A stretch of DNA of 33,058 nt from Clostridiales bacterium (GCA_031265685.1 JAISCI010000127.1:1-33058), one strand, 5' to 3'; shown: positions 6,177 through 14,740, counted from the stretch's first letter. The notes: generated by a model not told the origin, from the sequence alone. Numbers and translations: made by a program.

Positions 6177-6745
6177 CACGCAACCCCCCAAGGCCCGTCC
6201 AATATTACCGCGGGATCCAGCAGCGATACCACGCGCAGCTGACATTTTTTCGCGTATCCGAGCGTATGTCTCGTCCCGCCCGGCGCGCGGCCATACGCGC
6301 AGATCAGCATGCTGGCGTGGTCGATAAGGTATTCGTTGCGGCGCAGCATACAGCCGTCGCGGTACGGCGCGTCCGAAACGTAGACAACCTCGCTGGCCGA
6401 ACCCGCTATCCGCGCCAGCCGCTCGACGTCCCCGGCCAGCCACTTTGCCGAATGTCCGCGGCACGGCAGCGCCAGTATCAGCTTGATGAAAGGAAACTCC
6501 GTCCGCGCGGAAAGGACGGAATCCGCCGCCTCGAGGTCGAAACCCAGTCCCCCTCCGGACATAAAAAACTTGTAGCCGTCGATCACCGCCGCGCGGACGG
6601 CGCCGTCGAGCCGTCCGCGGACAGTCTCGATAAGGCGCCCGTCGCGCCGGAACATGCCGGGCGCTTTATGCGGCCTGTGTCCGGAGAACGCGCAAGTTAT
6701 CGGCCTGTTCATATTTATCCGGAATTCCCGTTCCATTGAGTCCAA
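6176..6745 (-). CDS. SLOG-family (DUF1273/YpsA-like) protein, about 189 aa
   Basis: SLOG proteins have a Rossmann-like fold related to DprA and cytokinin-activating LOG proteins and are thought to bind nucleotides or their derivatives. The diagnostic N-terminus is CAFSGHRP (residues 18-25), followed by FFMSGGGLGFDLEAAD (60-75) and later RNEYLIDHASMLICAY with a GGTRHT-type loop. The TTG start at 6745 is favoured by AGGCGGG seven bases upstream; ATG codons at 6736 and 6712 are alternatives, the latter giving a start right before RPITCAFSGHRP. It is coupled to the downstream ligase gene; a link with thiol metabolism is only suggested by that context. Confidence 0.75.
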   Translation of the reverse strand: MDSMEREFRINMNRPITCAFSGHRPHKAPGMFRRDGRLIETVRGRLDGAVRAAVIDGYKFFMSGGGLGFDLEAADSVLSARTEFPFIKLILALPCRGHSAKWLAGDVERLARIAGSASEVVYVSDAPYRDGCMLRRNEYLIDHASMLICAYGRAPGGTRHTLGYAKKCQLRVVSLLDPAVILDGPWGVA

Positions 6746-6910
6746 ATCGGATCCCGCCTTTGTTCTTCAAAAAATATCGTCTATAATTTCGTCAGTGTAA
6801 GACGGCGGGGACGCCGCGCCCGCTCCCCCGCTCAGGGATTCGCCCTAAGAACCCATGTAATACGCGTTTCGCGCGGCGGCGAAACAGGGTCTGGGGATGG
6901 AATCACCTGT

Positions 6911-7825
6911 CTACAGGATATTCTCGTCGATCACGCGCACAAGCTCGGCGGCGTCGGGCTTGGCTATTTGAGCCGTGGCGCCGACGCTTACGCCCTTCGC
7001 CTTCATCTCGTCGTTTATCAGCGACGAGAATATCACAACCGGCAGACATTTAAGCGCCGGGTCGTCGCGGATCAGCTTTGTCAGGCGGTGACCGTCCATC
7101 TTCGGCATTTCTATATCCGTTATAACTATACGCGCCATGTCGGTGACAGGTTTGCCGCTGTCCTTAAATTTTTGCAGCGCGTCCCACGCGGCCTGTCCGT
7201 CCGAGTACGTGATTACGCTGGTATACCCCGCCTTCGTCAGCGACTCGCGGATCAGCTTCAGCAGCATCATAGAATCCTCGACGACCATGACAGGCTTTTC
7301 GCTGGGAGTACGCGCGCCCAGCCGCTCCACATCCGATATCTGTATGCTGGTCGACGGGCTTATGTCGGCGATTATCTTCTCGAAGTCGATAATCGTTATC
7401 AGCTTGTCGTCCACGCGGGCTATCCCGGTCGCCAAGCCGTCTCCGCCGCCGTATATAGCGGGATCGGGCTTCTCGATCTGGTTCCACGATATGGGGTGGA
7501 TCACCTCCACCGAATGCACGTGGAACGCGAAGCTGGCGCTGTTGAAACTGGTTATGATATAGATGTCGCGTTCCGGGTTTTCCGACTCGGGCAGGTTGAG
7601 ATACCTCGGCAGGTCGATCAGCGTCATCAGCATGTCCCTCGGCTTGAACACGCCGCGCACGTACTCGTTTGAGTTCGGCATTGGTGTGATCGGGACAGCC
7701 ATAAGTATCTCCACGACCTTCGACACGTTAATTCCGAAGCGCCGGCCGGCGATTATGAACTCCAGCACGCCCAGCGTGTTGGTGCCCGTTTCCAGCAATA
7801 TGTCGTTCTTTCTCACGATTGCCAT
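6911..7825 (-). CDS. cheV: CheV chemotaxis coupling protein (CheW domain plus receiver), 304 aa
   Basis: CheV couples chemoreceptors to CheA and adapts signalling through phosphorylation of its receiver. Residues about 15-150 form a CheW-like domain (LEFIIAGRRFGINVSKVVEI, and ATGIARVDDKLITIIDFEKI near its end). Residues about 177-304 form a receiver with the acidic pair E183/D184, phosphoacceptor D237 (ITDIEMPKMDG) and the conserved K289 (AKPD). The ATG at 7825 has AGGGAGG six bases upstream; the longer open frame has no ribosome site. A hairpin with arms GGCGGTAT and ATACCGCC lies 7847-7868 in the leader, including a TATAAT on the coding strand. No other chemotaxis genes are nearby. Confidence 0.92.
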   Translation of the reverse strand: MAIVRKNDILLETGTNTLGVLEFIIAGRRFGINVSKVVEILMAVPITPMPNSNEYVRGVFKPRDMLMTLIDLPRYLNLPESENPERDIYIITSFNSASFAFHVHSVEVIHPISWNQIEKPDPAIYGGGDGLATGIARVDDKLITIIDFEKIIADISPSTSIQISDVERLGARTPSEKPVMVVEDSMMLLKLIRESLTKAGYTSVITYSDGQAAWDALQKFKDSGKPVTDMARIVITDIEMPKMDGHRLTKLIRDDPALKCLPVVIFSSLINDEMKAKGVSVGATAQIAKPDAAELVRVIDENIL

Positions 7826-8083
7826 CCAAAAGCCTCCCTTTGGCCCGGCGGTATTATTATATACCGCCGCAATAAAAAAATAAACAGACAATCAGAATGA
7901 ACCTTAGTTTCTATTGTAATTCTTTATCGGCAGACGGGCGGCGGCGGGTTAATGTGAGATTTACGGCGTCCGTTCCGGTCATCCGCCCGTGATCGCGGCT
8001 AAGGGCTGGGGGCGATAGAAAAACGGACGCGCTTTCATGGGTGCGGCGGCATATGCGCAAGAAAGATAATATTATAACACACT

Positions 8084-8150
8084 TTATCCGCTAAAACCAT
8101 GTATATTTCAATGATTTCATGTACTGAAGGGGCGAAATGATGTAATTTAC
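8084..8150 (+). repeat. dispersed repeat A, copy 1 (67 bp)
   Basis: Identical at 64 of 67 positions to 16670-16736 in the same orientation, starting TTATCCG and ending TGTAATTTAC. It has no coding signal of its own. The flanks of the two copies do not match clearly, so it behaves as a discrete unit. Confidence 0.85.
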
Positions 8151-8354
8151 GGCACGCCGCTCCGCCATCATCCATCCGCCCCGGCGCGCGGCCAAGGGCT
8201 ATGAGCGGAAAACAAACGCGTTTGCGCGGGCACAGAGACATCTCTTCACAGGGAAAGACGGAATAGCGGTATATTATCGGCTCTTGCGCGCCGTATCACG
8301 CTTGGCGGGCTTCGGCGCGTCTGCGAAACGCGCGCCGCGTCTCGAAAAAAAGCC

Positions 8355-8383
8355 TTGACATCCGCCGCCCAGTATGCTATCAT
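8355..8383 (+). promoter_or_regulatory. sigma-A-type promoter of the rpmG-secE-nusG-rplK-rplA cluster
   Basis: TTGACA (8355-8360), a 17-base spacer and TATCAT (8378-8383). The start of transcription would be near 8390, giving a leader of about 100 bases to rpmG. Confidence 0.75.
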
Positions 8384-8444
8384 TTATATCAACGACGGAA
8401 GCGTCATTTTTTTGTGTGAAATATAAGGTTATTTTCGTTTGGAC

Positions 8445-8472
8445 GAATTTTGCTTGAATCACGCGAAAACTC
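8445..8472. repeat. degenerate palindromic element in the rpmG leader
   Basis: GAATTTTGC, then TTGAATCAC, then GCGAAAACTC; the arms pair imperfectly, but the loop keeps the TTGAA.CA pattern seen in better copies. Confidence 0.45.
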
Positions 8473-8490
8473 ATTGGGGAGGCGAAAGTC

Positions 8491-8640
8491 GTGAGGGTTC
8501 AGATAACGCTCGCTTGCCAGGACTGCAAGCAGAGGAACTACCAGATCACCAAAGACAAGAAAGCCCATCCGGACAGGATGGAAACGAAGAAGTTCTGTAA
8601 GTTCTGCAACAAGCATACATCGCACCGCGAGACGAAATAG
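8491..8640 (+). CDS. rpmG: 50S ribosomal protein L33, 49 aa
   Basis: A small basic protein of the large ribosomal subunit. The GTG start at 8491 follows GGGGAGG. Four cysteines in two CxxC pairs (CQDC and CKFC) form the zinc-binding version of L33, and the C-terminus HTSHRETK is typical. Length is normal. It opens the rpmG-secE-nusG-rplK-rplA run, the common order in Bacillota. Confidence 0.93.
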   Translation: MRVQITLACQDCKQRNYQITKDKKAHPDRMETKKFCKFCNKHTSHRETK

Positions 8641-8657
8641 CGGAAGGAGTGACTGAA

Positions 8658-8978
8658 ATGGCGGACGATAACGAGTTCGCGGGCAAGGAGCCTGAGAATG
8701 GCGCGGCCGCGGAAAACGGCGCGAAATCCGAGCGGCCCGCCCGGAAGGACGTCAGGGACAAGGGCGAGCGGCGCGGATCCATCGCATGGGTCCGGAATAC
8801 GTTCGGGATCTACCGCGGCGAGTTCAAAAAGATCACGTGGCCTACGTGGGAAGACCTCGCCAAGGAAACTTTTACCGTTATAGTTACATCGCTGATGATC
8901 GGAGCCATAATAGCGGGAATGGACTACATCTTTGAGTTCGGCTACCGGGCGATGGTCGGATTCTTTCTCGGCGCGTAA
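8658..8978 (+). CDS. secE: preprotein translocase subunit SecE, 106 aa
   Basis: SecE stabilises SecY in the membrane protein channel. The first 40 residues are a charged, low-complexity extension; the conserved core follows, with EFKKITWPTWEDLAKE (about 55-70) and one membrane helix (about 72-92, FTVIVTSLMIGAIIAGMDYI). The ATG at 8658 is chosen because AAGGAG lies eight bases upstream; the GTG nine bases earlier is not needed. The N-terminal extension makes it longer than the usual single-span Bacillota SecE of about 60-75 residues. Confidence 0.92.
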   Translation: MADDNEFAGKEPENGAAAENGAKSERPARKDVRDKGERRGSIAWVRNTFGIYRGEFKKITWPTWEDLAKETFTVIVTSLMIGAIIAGMDYIFEFGYRAMVGFFLGA

Positions 8979-8990
8979 AGGGTGAGCGCG

Positions 8991-9515
8991 ATGGATGAAG
9001 AACCCAAATGGTACGTTGTGCATACCTATTCGGGGTATGAGAACAAGGTTAAGGCCAACATCGAAAAGATCGTCGAGAACCGGGGTATGAGCGAGTTCAT
9101 CCGGGAAGTTACCGTGCCGACGCAGGAAGTGGTCGAGCTAAAGAACGGCCAGAGAAAGACCGTTATGCGCAAGATATACCCTGGGTACGTCCTCGTCAAG
9201 ATGATTATGGACGACGACACGTGGTATGTCGTCCGGAACACGCGGGGAGTGACCAGCTTTGTCGGCCCCGGGTCGAAACCCGTCCCGCTGTCCGAGGACG
9301 AGGTGCTGACGATGGGCATAGAGCAGCGCAAGAAGGAAGTTATCGATCTGGCCGAGGGCGATTCGGTCATGATCGGCTTCGGGCCGTTCGAGGGTTCGGT
9401 CGGTCTTGTCAAGGAAGTCAACAACGGGAAGCGCACGGTGGTTGTCCGCATCTCGATGTTCGGCCGGGAAACGCCGGTCGAGCTTGACTTCAAACAGGTG
9501 CACAAAATGGATTAA
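8991..9515 (+). CDS. nusG: transcription termination/antitermination factor NusG, 174 aa
   Basis: NusG binds RNA polymerase and modulates pausing and termination. The N-terminal NGN domain shows WYVVHTYSGYENKVKANIEK and RKIYPGYVLVKMIMDDDTWY followed by VVRNTRGVTSFVG; the C-terminal KOW motif is at about EGDSVMIGFGPFEGSVGLVK. Start is ATG 8991 with AAGGG eight bases upstream. It lies 12 bases after secE and 18 before rplK, as expected for one operon. Confidence 0.95.
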   Translation: MDEEPKWYVVHTYSGYENKVKANIEKIVENRGMSEFIREVTVPTQEVVELKNGQRKTVMRKIYPGYVLVKMIMDDDTWYVVRNTRGVTSFVGPGSKPVPLSEDEVLTMGIEQRKKEVIDLAEGDSVMIGFGPFEGSVGLVKEVNNGKRTVVVRISMFGRETPVELDFKQVHKMD

Positions 9516-9533
9516 TCCGATTGGAGACTGGTT

Positions 9534-9959
9534 ATGGCTAAGAAGGTTACGGCGGTCGTCAAGTTTCAGCTTTCCGCGGGCAAGGCTACGCCCGCGCCGC
9601 CTGTCGGCCCGGCCCTGGGTCAGCACGGCGTCAATCTGATGGGCTTCTGCAAGGAGTTTAACGAGCGCACGCGCGAGCAGGCGGGGCTTGTCATTCCCGT
9701 CGTCGTGACGGTGTATCAGGACAAGAGCTATACGTTCATAACGAAGACGCCGCCGGCGGCGGTGCTGCTGCTTAAGGCGGCGGGGATCGAGTCCGGGTCG
9801 GGCACGCCGAACAAGACGAAGGTTGCCGCCGTGTCCGTGGACGAAGTCCGCAAGATAGCGGAGCTGAAGGCGGCCGATCTGAACGCCGGATCGGTCGAGG
9901 CCGCGATAAGCATGGTATCGGGTACGGCGCGGTCGATGGGGATTGAAGTCAGAGACTAG
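9534..9959 (+). CDS. rplK: 50S ribosomal protein L11, 141 aa
   Basis: Part of the GTPase-associated centre of the large subunit; binds 23S rRNA and thiostrepton-type antibiotics. Features are the N-terminal proline-rich [15 protein letters not shown] (about 20-34) and the C-terminal RNA-binding half ending [10 protein letters not shown]. Length is normal. ATG start with GGAGA upstream. Confidence 0.96.
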   Translation: MAKKVTAVVKFQLSAGKATPAPPVGPALGQHGVNLMGFCKEFNERTREQAGLVIPVVVTVYQDKSYTFITKTPPAAVLLLKAAGIESGSGTPNKTKVAAVSVDEVRKIAELKAADLNAGSVEAAISMVSGTARSMGIEVRD

Positions 9960-10053
9960 AAACCAGAAACCAGAAGCTAGAAAGAGCGAGATCAAAATCG
10001 GGAGATTGTGGGAGGGCCTTTGCGTCCGATATTACCACATGGAGGGATTATTT

Positions 10054-10749
10054 GTGAAACGCGGGAAGAGTTACCGCGAGAAGGCCAAGCTTATTGACCG
10101 CGCGGTTCTGTATGACACGGGGGACGCGGTCGATCTGGTTCAGAAGACGGCGCGCGCTAAGTTTGACGAAACGGTCGAGGCGCATCTGCGCTTGGGCGTG
10201 GACAGCCGCCACGCCGACCAGCAGGTGCGCGGCGCGGTCGTTCTGCCGCACGGCACGGGAAAGACCGTGCGCGTGCTCGTATTCGCCAAGGGCGACAAGG
10301 CCGCCGAGGCTCAGAACGCCGGAGCGGATTATGTCGGCGAGCAGGATATGATCCAGAAGATACAGACGGAGAACTGGTTCGATTTCGACGTGGTAGTCGC
10401 CACGCCGGACATGATGGGCGTCGTGGGCCGCTTGGGGCGCGTGCTCGGCCCGAAGGGGCTTATGCCGAATCCGAAGGCCGGAACCGTCACGATGGACGTA
10501 GCCAAAGCCATTAAGGATATAAAAGCCGGTAAAATAGAGTATCGTCTCGACAAGACCAATATTATCCACGTGCCGATCGGCAAGGTGTCCTTCGGGAGCC
10601 AGAAGCTGAGCGACAACTTCCAGACGCTGATGTCGGCGGTGATCAAGGCCAAGCCCGCCGCCGCCAAAGGGCAGTATCTCAAGAGCGTGGTGCTGTCCGC
10701 CACGCAGGGTCCGGGGGTCAAGGTCAACTCCGCGAAATTGACGGAATAA
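10054..10749 (+). CDS. rplA: 50S ribosomal protein L1, 231 aa
   Basis: Forms the L1 stalk near the E site and is often an autogenous repressor of the L11-L1 operon. Family features are [14 protein letters not shown] at the start, [17 protein letters not shown] in the middle and the closing [15 protein letters not shown]. The GTG at 10054 is chosen because GGAGGG lies seven bases upstream and the length then fits the family; the in-frame extension to 9943 overlaps rplK and consists of a short repetitive stretch of the AAACCAGA type (9959-9982). rplJ and rplL, usual next genes, are absent. Confidence 0.95.
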   Translation: MKRGKSYREKAKLIDRAVLYDTGDAVDLVQKTARAKFDETVEAHLRLGVDSRHADQQVRGAVVLPHGTGKTVRVLVFAKGDKAAEAQNAGADYVGEQDMIQKIQTENWFDFDVVVATPDMMGVVGRLGRVLGPKGLMPNPKAGTVTMDVAKAIKDIKAGKIEYRLDKTNIIHVPIGKVSFGSQKLSDNFQTLMSAVIKAKPAAAKGQYLKSVVLSATQGPGVKVNSAKLTE

Positions 10750-10773
10750 AAGAACGTCCGGAGCGCATAAACC

Positions 10774-10880
10774 CGCCGGAGGCAGTTCCCTGATTCCGAA
10801 ACCGCCTCGGCAGTTCCCTGATTCCGGAACTGCCGAGGCGGTTTCGGAACCAAGGAACCGTCTCCGGCGTTTATTTTTTT
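10774..10880 (+). terminator. long-stem intrinsic terminator after rplA
   Basis: A 24-bp perfect stem (10794-10817 with 10826-10849) carries an 8-base loop; outer pairs GTTCC/GGAAC and CGCCGGAG (10774-10781)/CTCCGGCG (10862-10869) extend it, and a T-rich tract (10869-10880) follows. The stem includes an 18-base direct duplication GGCAGTTCCCTGATTCCG (10781 and 10809), so it seems to have grown by duplication. Confidence 0.8.
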
Positions 10881-10937
10881 GTTCGCGCGAGTAATATTTT
10901 TTTGTCTAGCGCCGGATACTATAGTTGGATTCGCGTT

Positions 10938-11025
10938 GATTCGCGGACGAACCAGCGCGAATTCGCAAGGAATTTTGCGGGTCCAGGCAAAATTCACCGG
11001 AATTTTGCGGGTTCAGGCAAAATTC
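10938..11025. repeat. three palindromic elements in tandem
   Basis: Copy 1 at 10938-10964 (arms GATTCGCG and CGCGAATTC around GACGAACCAG). Copies 2 and 3 at 10970-10995 and 11000-11025 share arms GAATTTTGC and GCAAAATTC, with loops GGGTCCAG and GGGTTCAG, at a 30-base period. They lie between the rplA terminator and the surface-protein promoter. Confidence 0.8.
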
Positions 11026-11082
11026 ACTTGATAGTTAACCGCCCTATTTTATTACGCCTTGGTTACAAAAATCGCGCCGCGC

Positions 11083-11111
11083 TTTACATCCCGGAGGTTG
11101 GGTGATAATAT
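11083..11111 (+). promoter_or_regulatory. promoter candidate for the surface-protein gene
   Basis: TTTACA (11083-11088), 17 bases, then TAATAT (11106-11111) preceded by TGA, an extended -10. Transcription from here would leave a leader of about 420 bases before the start codon at 11537. Confidence 0.55.
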
Positions 11112-11117
11112 GCTATC

Positions 11118-11536
11118 AAAGGAGCTGTGGCGCGTTTCGTCCGAGATTTGCGGAGTTTCCTTAATACTGGAATCTCCGGCGCCGCGCCGGAACCGGACGC
11201 CTTCTGCCCAAGGCGCGTGAGCGTTTTAGCGTATCATCGGTTCTGCCGCCTGCGGCGCGGCGAATCACTCCACGGCCCTTGCAAAGTCAAAAAGCGTTTG
11301 GGTTTCCTGGTTTCCGGGGAAATTCGAGCGCCGGTCAACCCGCCCCAAGGATTTTCGCGGGTTCAGGCGAAAATCACTTCAAAGGATTTTCGCCGGACGA
11401 ATTTCGCGTGGTGGAAGTTTGCGGTACCAGGCAAACTTCATGGAAGTTTGCGGCATCAAGCAAACTTCGTCCAAGCGGAATTCCATCAAGCGAGATGCCA
11501 AGGGGCAAACCAATCCTGATAAGGAGGAAACATAGC
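11118..11536 (+). other. long hairpin-rich 5' leader of the surface-protein mRNA
   Basis: No gene is supported in this stretch. Its second half holds palindromic elements at 11350-11375 (arms GATTTTCGC and GCGAAAATC), 11414-11439 and 11443-11468 (both GAAGTTTGC and GCAAACTTC, loops GGTACCAG and GGCATCAA), plus degenerate copies at about 11385-11410 and 11470-11500. The reading frame of the downstream gene is open through this region, but an AAGGAGG at 11521 fixes the true start at 11537. Confidence 0.6.
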
Positions 11537-14500
11537 ATGAAGAAGAAAATCGCTTTTCTTCTGGCCGCGCTGATGCTGTTCAGCGTCGTGCCGTTCGTCG
11601 GATTGTCGGCGGCGGTCACGACCGCGAAGATCACTCTGAACGGCGCGGTGCTGGACGGCTCTTGGGCCGATAAGACCGTCGTCAATAACGGCGATCTTTC
11701 AGACAGCACTGGTCTGTTGGTCAGTTCGATTGTCAAAGATTTCAAAGTCGGCGATAAAGACGTAGAATATGTAGCCAACGGTCTGACACTTAGAATCGGC
11801 GGCGCAAATGGTAGTAATGATGCTCTCAAAAACGTTAACTCGTTTACCATAGAGCTTACCAACGCCGTTTTCCTTTATGATGATGCTGTTGGGACTGGCA
11901 ACAGTGGTTCCTCATATGATAAATGGGTTAGGACTACAAACGAAACAGGTATCCAACAGTCCGGAAAGATCCTGTTGCCCGGCACCGCTAGTACTGGCAA
12001 TAGCCTTGAGGGCATCACTCGGCTCGTGGTAGACGGCTCCCGCATGGACGTCTATATAGACACCGACGCATCTCCAGATGAGATTGAGATCCCGATAAGC
12101 CTCTATCTCGAGAGCAACGCGGACGTAACCCTCCGCATCGGTAACGCGAACATAGACGCGGCTAATAACACTGAGTATTCTCAAGTCTCGGGCACCATAA
12201 CCGCTTACAGAAGCGGAACGAGCGGCCAGACAAAGCTCACGGCCGCCGTTCAGAGCGGCACCGACCGTATCAAGCTTAAGGACGTAACCGTAAGCGAGCT
12301 TACGAAGGGCGTTCTTAAGGGCGTTTGGACTCCCGCGAATTTCGAGTACGGCTTTACTAATGGAGGTTCAGGCGTCGCTCCTGGCAACAAGGCGATCGCC
12401 GGCATCTACCACTTCACTCTGGACGACGGCTATCAGTTTGTCGGCGTCAATCAGAGGAATTTGAGTAATAGCCCCGACGCGGTTAAGAGTTTTCTTGTCA
12501 CGGCGTTAAACGAGAGCCTCAAGAATTCCGGTCATACCGGCTCATGGACTCGGTATGAGACGTTACCTACTGCGCCTACTCCGTATACACCGGTGCAAGG
12601 GGATCTCAGGGCTTCGTTCGGTGATATATACGGCGATCTGGGATTCAGCGGCTATGCGGGCAAGACCATCTTCTGGCTTCCGAGCGTGACCGTCACCCAG
12701 AAGCGCAGTATCGGTTATGATTGGGGCGGTGCGAACATTTGGGGTCTCAATGATGCCCTTGGCGCATTTACCAAATTTGCGCAGCCTTTCGCCATAGGCT
12801 TTACGAATGAGGATTATAACGAGCTGTACGTGCTGGTGGCTGGCGCGCTTGACCTTGCCTCCGTTACGGAGCTTGTGTTCGACGGGCTGTATATCGAGCC
12901 GGAGAACGACGACGCGGTCACGGGCGAAGAGGTAAACCTGACCGTCGAGAGCGCGGACGTCCTTCCCGCCTATGAGAATTATGGCGACAACGACCAGGAG
13001 TTCCTTGACAGCGCGGACGATTTCGCCGGCATTACCAAACTTCCGTCCAACGTAAAGGACAGCAACAATAAAGCTCTCGTAGCCCGGTATACCGACTTCG
13101 GTTACGAGCTTAAGTACACGAAGACGGCCGACACCTTCACGAAGAGCTACAGCGGCCGCAAAGAAGTCGAGATCAAGAACGTAACCTTCACCGAGACCGC
13201 CCCGCGCAGCTGGGCTTCCGAGCGTATCATTGATTTCACGCTTGTGGACGCCGAAGGCGTTCAGCTTGAGGGCGCGAAGTTCCAGAAGTTCAAGATCAAC
13301 GACAAGAAGCTTGAAGGCGGCGGCTCTGTTGTATTAAACGGAGATGAGGGCGCCGAGTACGAGAAAGACACGGACAACGCCTACAAAGTGCAAATCACCA
13401 CCGATTATACTAACGTAAACAACAATCTGTACAACGAGATCCTTGAGTGGTTCTCGGCCGACATCAAGCTGAACATCGCCGCCGGCTTCGTTGGCGACGT
13501 GTATCTGCAGGCCTCCGGCCGCGCTATCCAGAACGATACGCTCAGCCTCAAGATCGCCGAGATCACCGCTCCGATCACCATTGACTTCAAGATCACGGCT
13601 GTTCCGATCGGCGTGCAGACTTATCCGATCAGCGACCTGACGATCACCGAGACTGTCGCCGGCGCTCTCAAGGCTGGCAAGACGCTCGTCTTGGGTATCG
13701 ACGAGTTCGCCGGCCGCGGCAACAGGGCCGACGTCACGTTCAACCCGGTCGATCCCAGCCAGATCAGCGTAACCGAGACCGGCAGCGCTTATCTGAAGAT
13801 CAACCCGAAGAAATCGAACAGTTCCGAGGTTATCTCGATCCCGATCAGAACCGCCTCCAAGACGGCCTCCACAATCGTGATCGAAGACGTAGCCGTCAAG
13901 ATATACGGCGACGCCCCGCAGGGCTACTATGATCTGTATGTCAACGGCGAGAGCTGGGTCGAAACCAGCTACAATCTCCAGACTGGCAACAACTGGGATG
14001 CGCTCTCGACGAGACAGCAGGATAACAGCCAGTGGTTCGGCGACGACGGCCTGACCTATCCGGACTTCATCCAGATCACGAACACCACTCCGAACGCGGT
14101 TCTGGCGAAGAACGTCCTCGTTGAGATCGGCGGAGGCGCGGCTTGGGTTGACGGCAGAGCCACCACCCTCAGCGCGACGACCTTCCTTGACACGACGACC
14201 AACCGGACTATGCTCCCGGTCTACGCTATCTCGCAGGTCTTCGGGATCAGCCCGGAGAACGTTATCTGGAGCCAGGTCTACCGCACGGTAACCTTGCTCG
14301 CCACGAACAACCGCACGATTAAGTTTACTATCGACAGCGATATACTTGAGATTAACAATGTACAGATCCCGATGGCCGATGCCAACGGCGTAAGCGTGAA
14401 AGCTATCATCAGCAACGGCGCTGACGGCGGCGTAAAAGACCGCACCTACGTGCCGTTCAGCCAGCTGGCGCTTGCCTTTGGCGTACCGGTACTCTGGATC

Positions 14501-14665
14501 CCGGGTGTCGGAGGAGACGCTTCGCTGGTCGCCCTTAACCCGACCGCCGAGCAGTACGCTCTGGCCGAGAAGAACCTTGAGCTTATCAACACCACCCCGG
14601 TGGAACCCGCTCCCGAAGAGCCGGCTCCTGAGGAGCCTGCCGCGGAGGAACCGGCGGCCGAATAG
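11537..14665 (+). CDS. large secreted surface protein with C-terminal copper-amine-oxidase-N-like domain, 1042 aa
   Basis: Probably a major cell-surface or S-layer-like protein. The ATG at 11537 has AAGGAGG nine bases upstream. Residues 1-26 are a signal peptide (KKKIAFLLAALMLFSVVPFV). The long middle is Thr/Asn/Asp-rich, beta-type sequence with no named domain. At about 860-990 lies a copper-amine-oxidase N-terminal-like domain (IGGGAAWVDGRATTLSATTF; MLPVYAISQVFGISPENVIW; RTYVPFSQLALAFGV), a non-enzymatic module common on clostridial surface proteins. The last 20 residues are Pro/Glu/Ala repeats (PAPEEPAPEEPAAEEPAAE), which may contact the wall. No LPXTG or SLH motif is seen. A long leader and a strong terminator fit a highly expressed single gene. 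Confidence 0.75.
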   Translation: MKKKIAFLLAALMLFSVVPFVGLSAAVTTAKITLNGAVLDGSWADKTVVNNGDLSDSTGLLVSSIVKDFKVGDKDVEYVANGLTLRIGGANGSNDALKNVNSFTIELTNAVFLYDDAVGTGNSGSSYDKWVRTTNETGIQQSGKILLPGTASTGNSLEGITRLVVDGSRMDVYIDTDASPDEIEIPISLYLESNADVTLRIGNANIDAANNTEYSQVSGTITAYRSGTSGQTKLTAAVQSGTDRIKLKDVTVSELTKGVLKGVWTPANFEYGFTNGGSGVAPGNKAIAGIYHFTLDDGYQFVGVNQRNLSNSPDAVKSFLVTALNESLKNSGHTGSWTRYETLPTAPTPYTPVQGDLRASFGDIYGDLGFSGYAGKTIFWLPSVTVTQKRSIGYDWGGANIWGLNDALGAFTKFAQPFAIGFTNEDYNELYVLVAGALDLASVTELVFDGLYIEPENDDAVTGEEVNLTVESADVLPAYENYGDNDQEFLDSADDFAGITKLPSNVKDSNNKALVARYTDFGYELKYTKTADTFTKSYSGRKEVEIKNVTFTETAPRSWASERIIDFTLVDAEGVQLEGAKFQKFKINDKKLEGGGSVVLNGDEGAEYEKDTDNAYKVQITTDYTNVNNNLYNEILEWFSADIKLNIAAGFVGDVYLQASGRAIQNDTLSLKIAEITAPITIDFKITAVPIGVQTYPISDLTITETVAGALKAGKTLVLGIDEFAGRGNRADVTFNPVDPSQISVTETGSAYLKINPKKSNSSEVISIPIRTASKTASTIVIEDVAVKIYGDAPQGYYDLYVNGESWVETSYNLQTGNNWDALSTRQQDNSQWFGDDGLTYPDFIQITNTTPNAVLAKNVLVEIGGGAAWVDGRATTLSATTFLDTTTNRTMLPVYAISQVFGISPENVIWSQVYRTVTLLATNNRTIKFTIDSDILEINNVQIPMADANGVSVKAIISNGADGGVKDRTYVPFSQLALAFGVPVLWIPGVGGDASLVALNPTAEQYALAEKNLELINTTPVEPAPEEPAPEEPAAEEPAAE

Positions 14666-14704
14666 GCAAAAGGAACTTTGCGGCATCATGCGGAATTCAC
14701 TAAC

Positions 14705-14740
14705 GATAACAAAAACCCCCTTCGGGGGGTTTTTGTTATC
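14705..14740. terminator. strong intrinsic terminator after the surface-protein gene
   Basis: GATAACAAAAACCCCC and its perfect complement (16-bp arms) flank a TTCG tetraloop, with T and A runs inside the arms. It could work on both strands. Confidence 0.9.

Larger units (their letters stand above)
7826..8490. other. 665-bp intergenic region between divergent cheV and rpmG
   Basis: No gene is supported here. It contains the cheV leader hairpin (7847-7868), repeat A copy 1 (8084-8150), the rpmG promoter (8355-8383) and a degenerate palindromic element (8445-8472). The open frames crossing it are short and run through the repeat. Confidence 0.6.

Noticed and set aside
8035-8241. 68-residue minus-strand ORF across repeat A
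   Set aside because: It runs through a dispersed non-coding repeat and its frame is not kept in the second copy.
9943-10053. 37-residue N-terminal extension of L1
   Set aside because: It overlaps rplK, is made of short AAACCAGA-type repeats, and a proper ribosome site sits before the GTG at 10054.
10750-10880. L10 leader (rplJ regulatory RNA)
   Set aside because: No rplJ follows and the structure is a simple long terminator hairpin with a T run.
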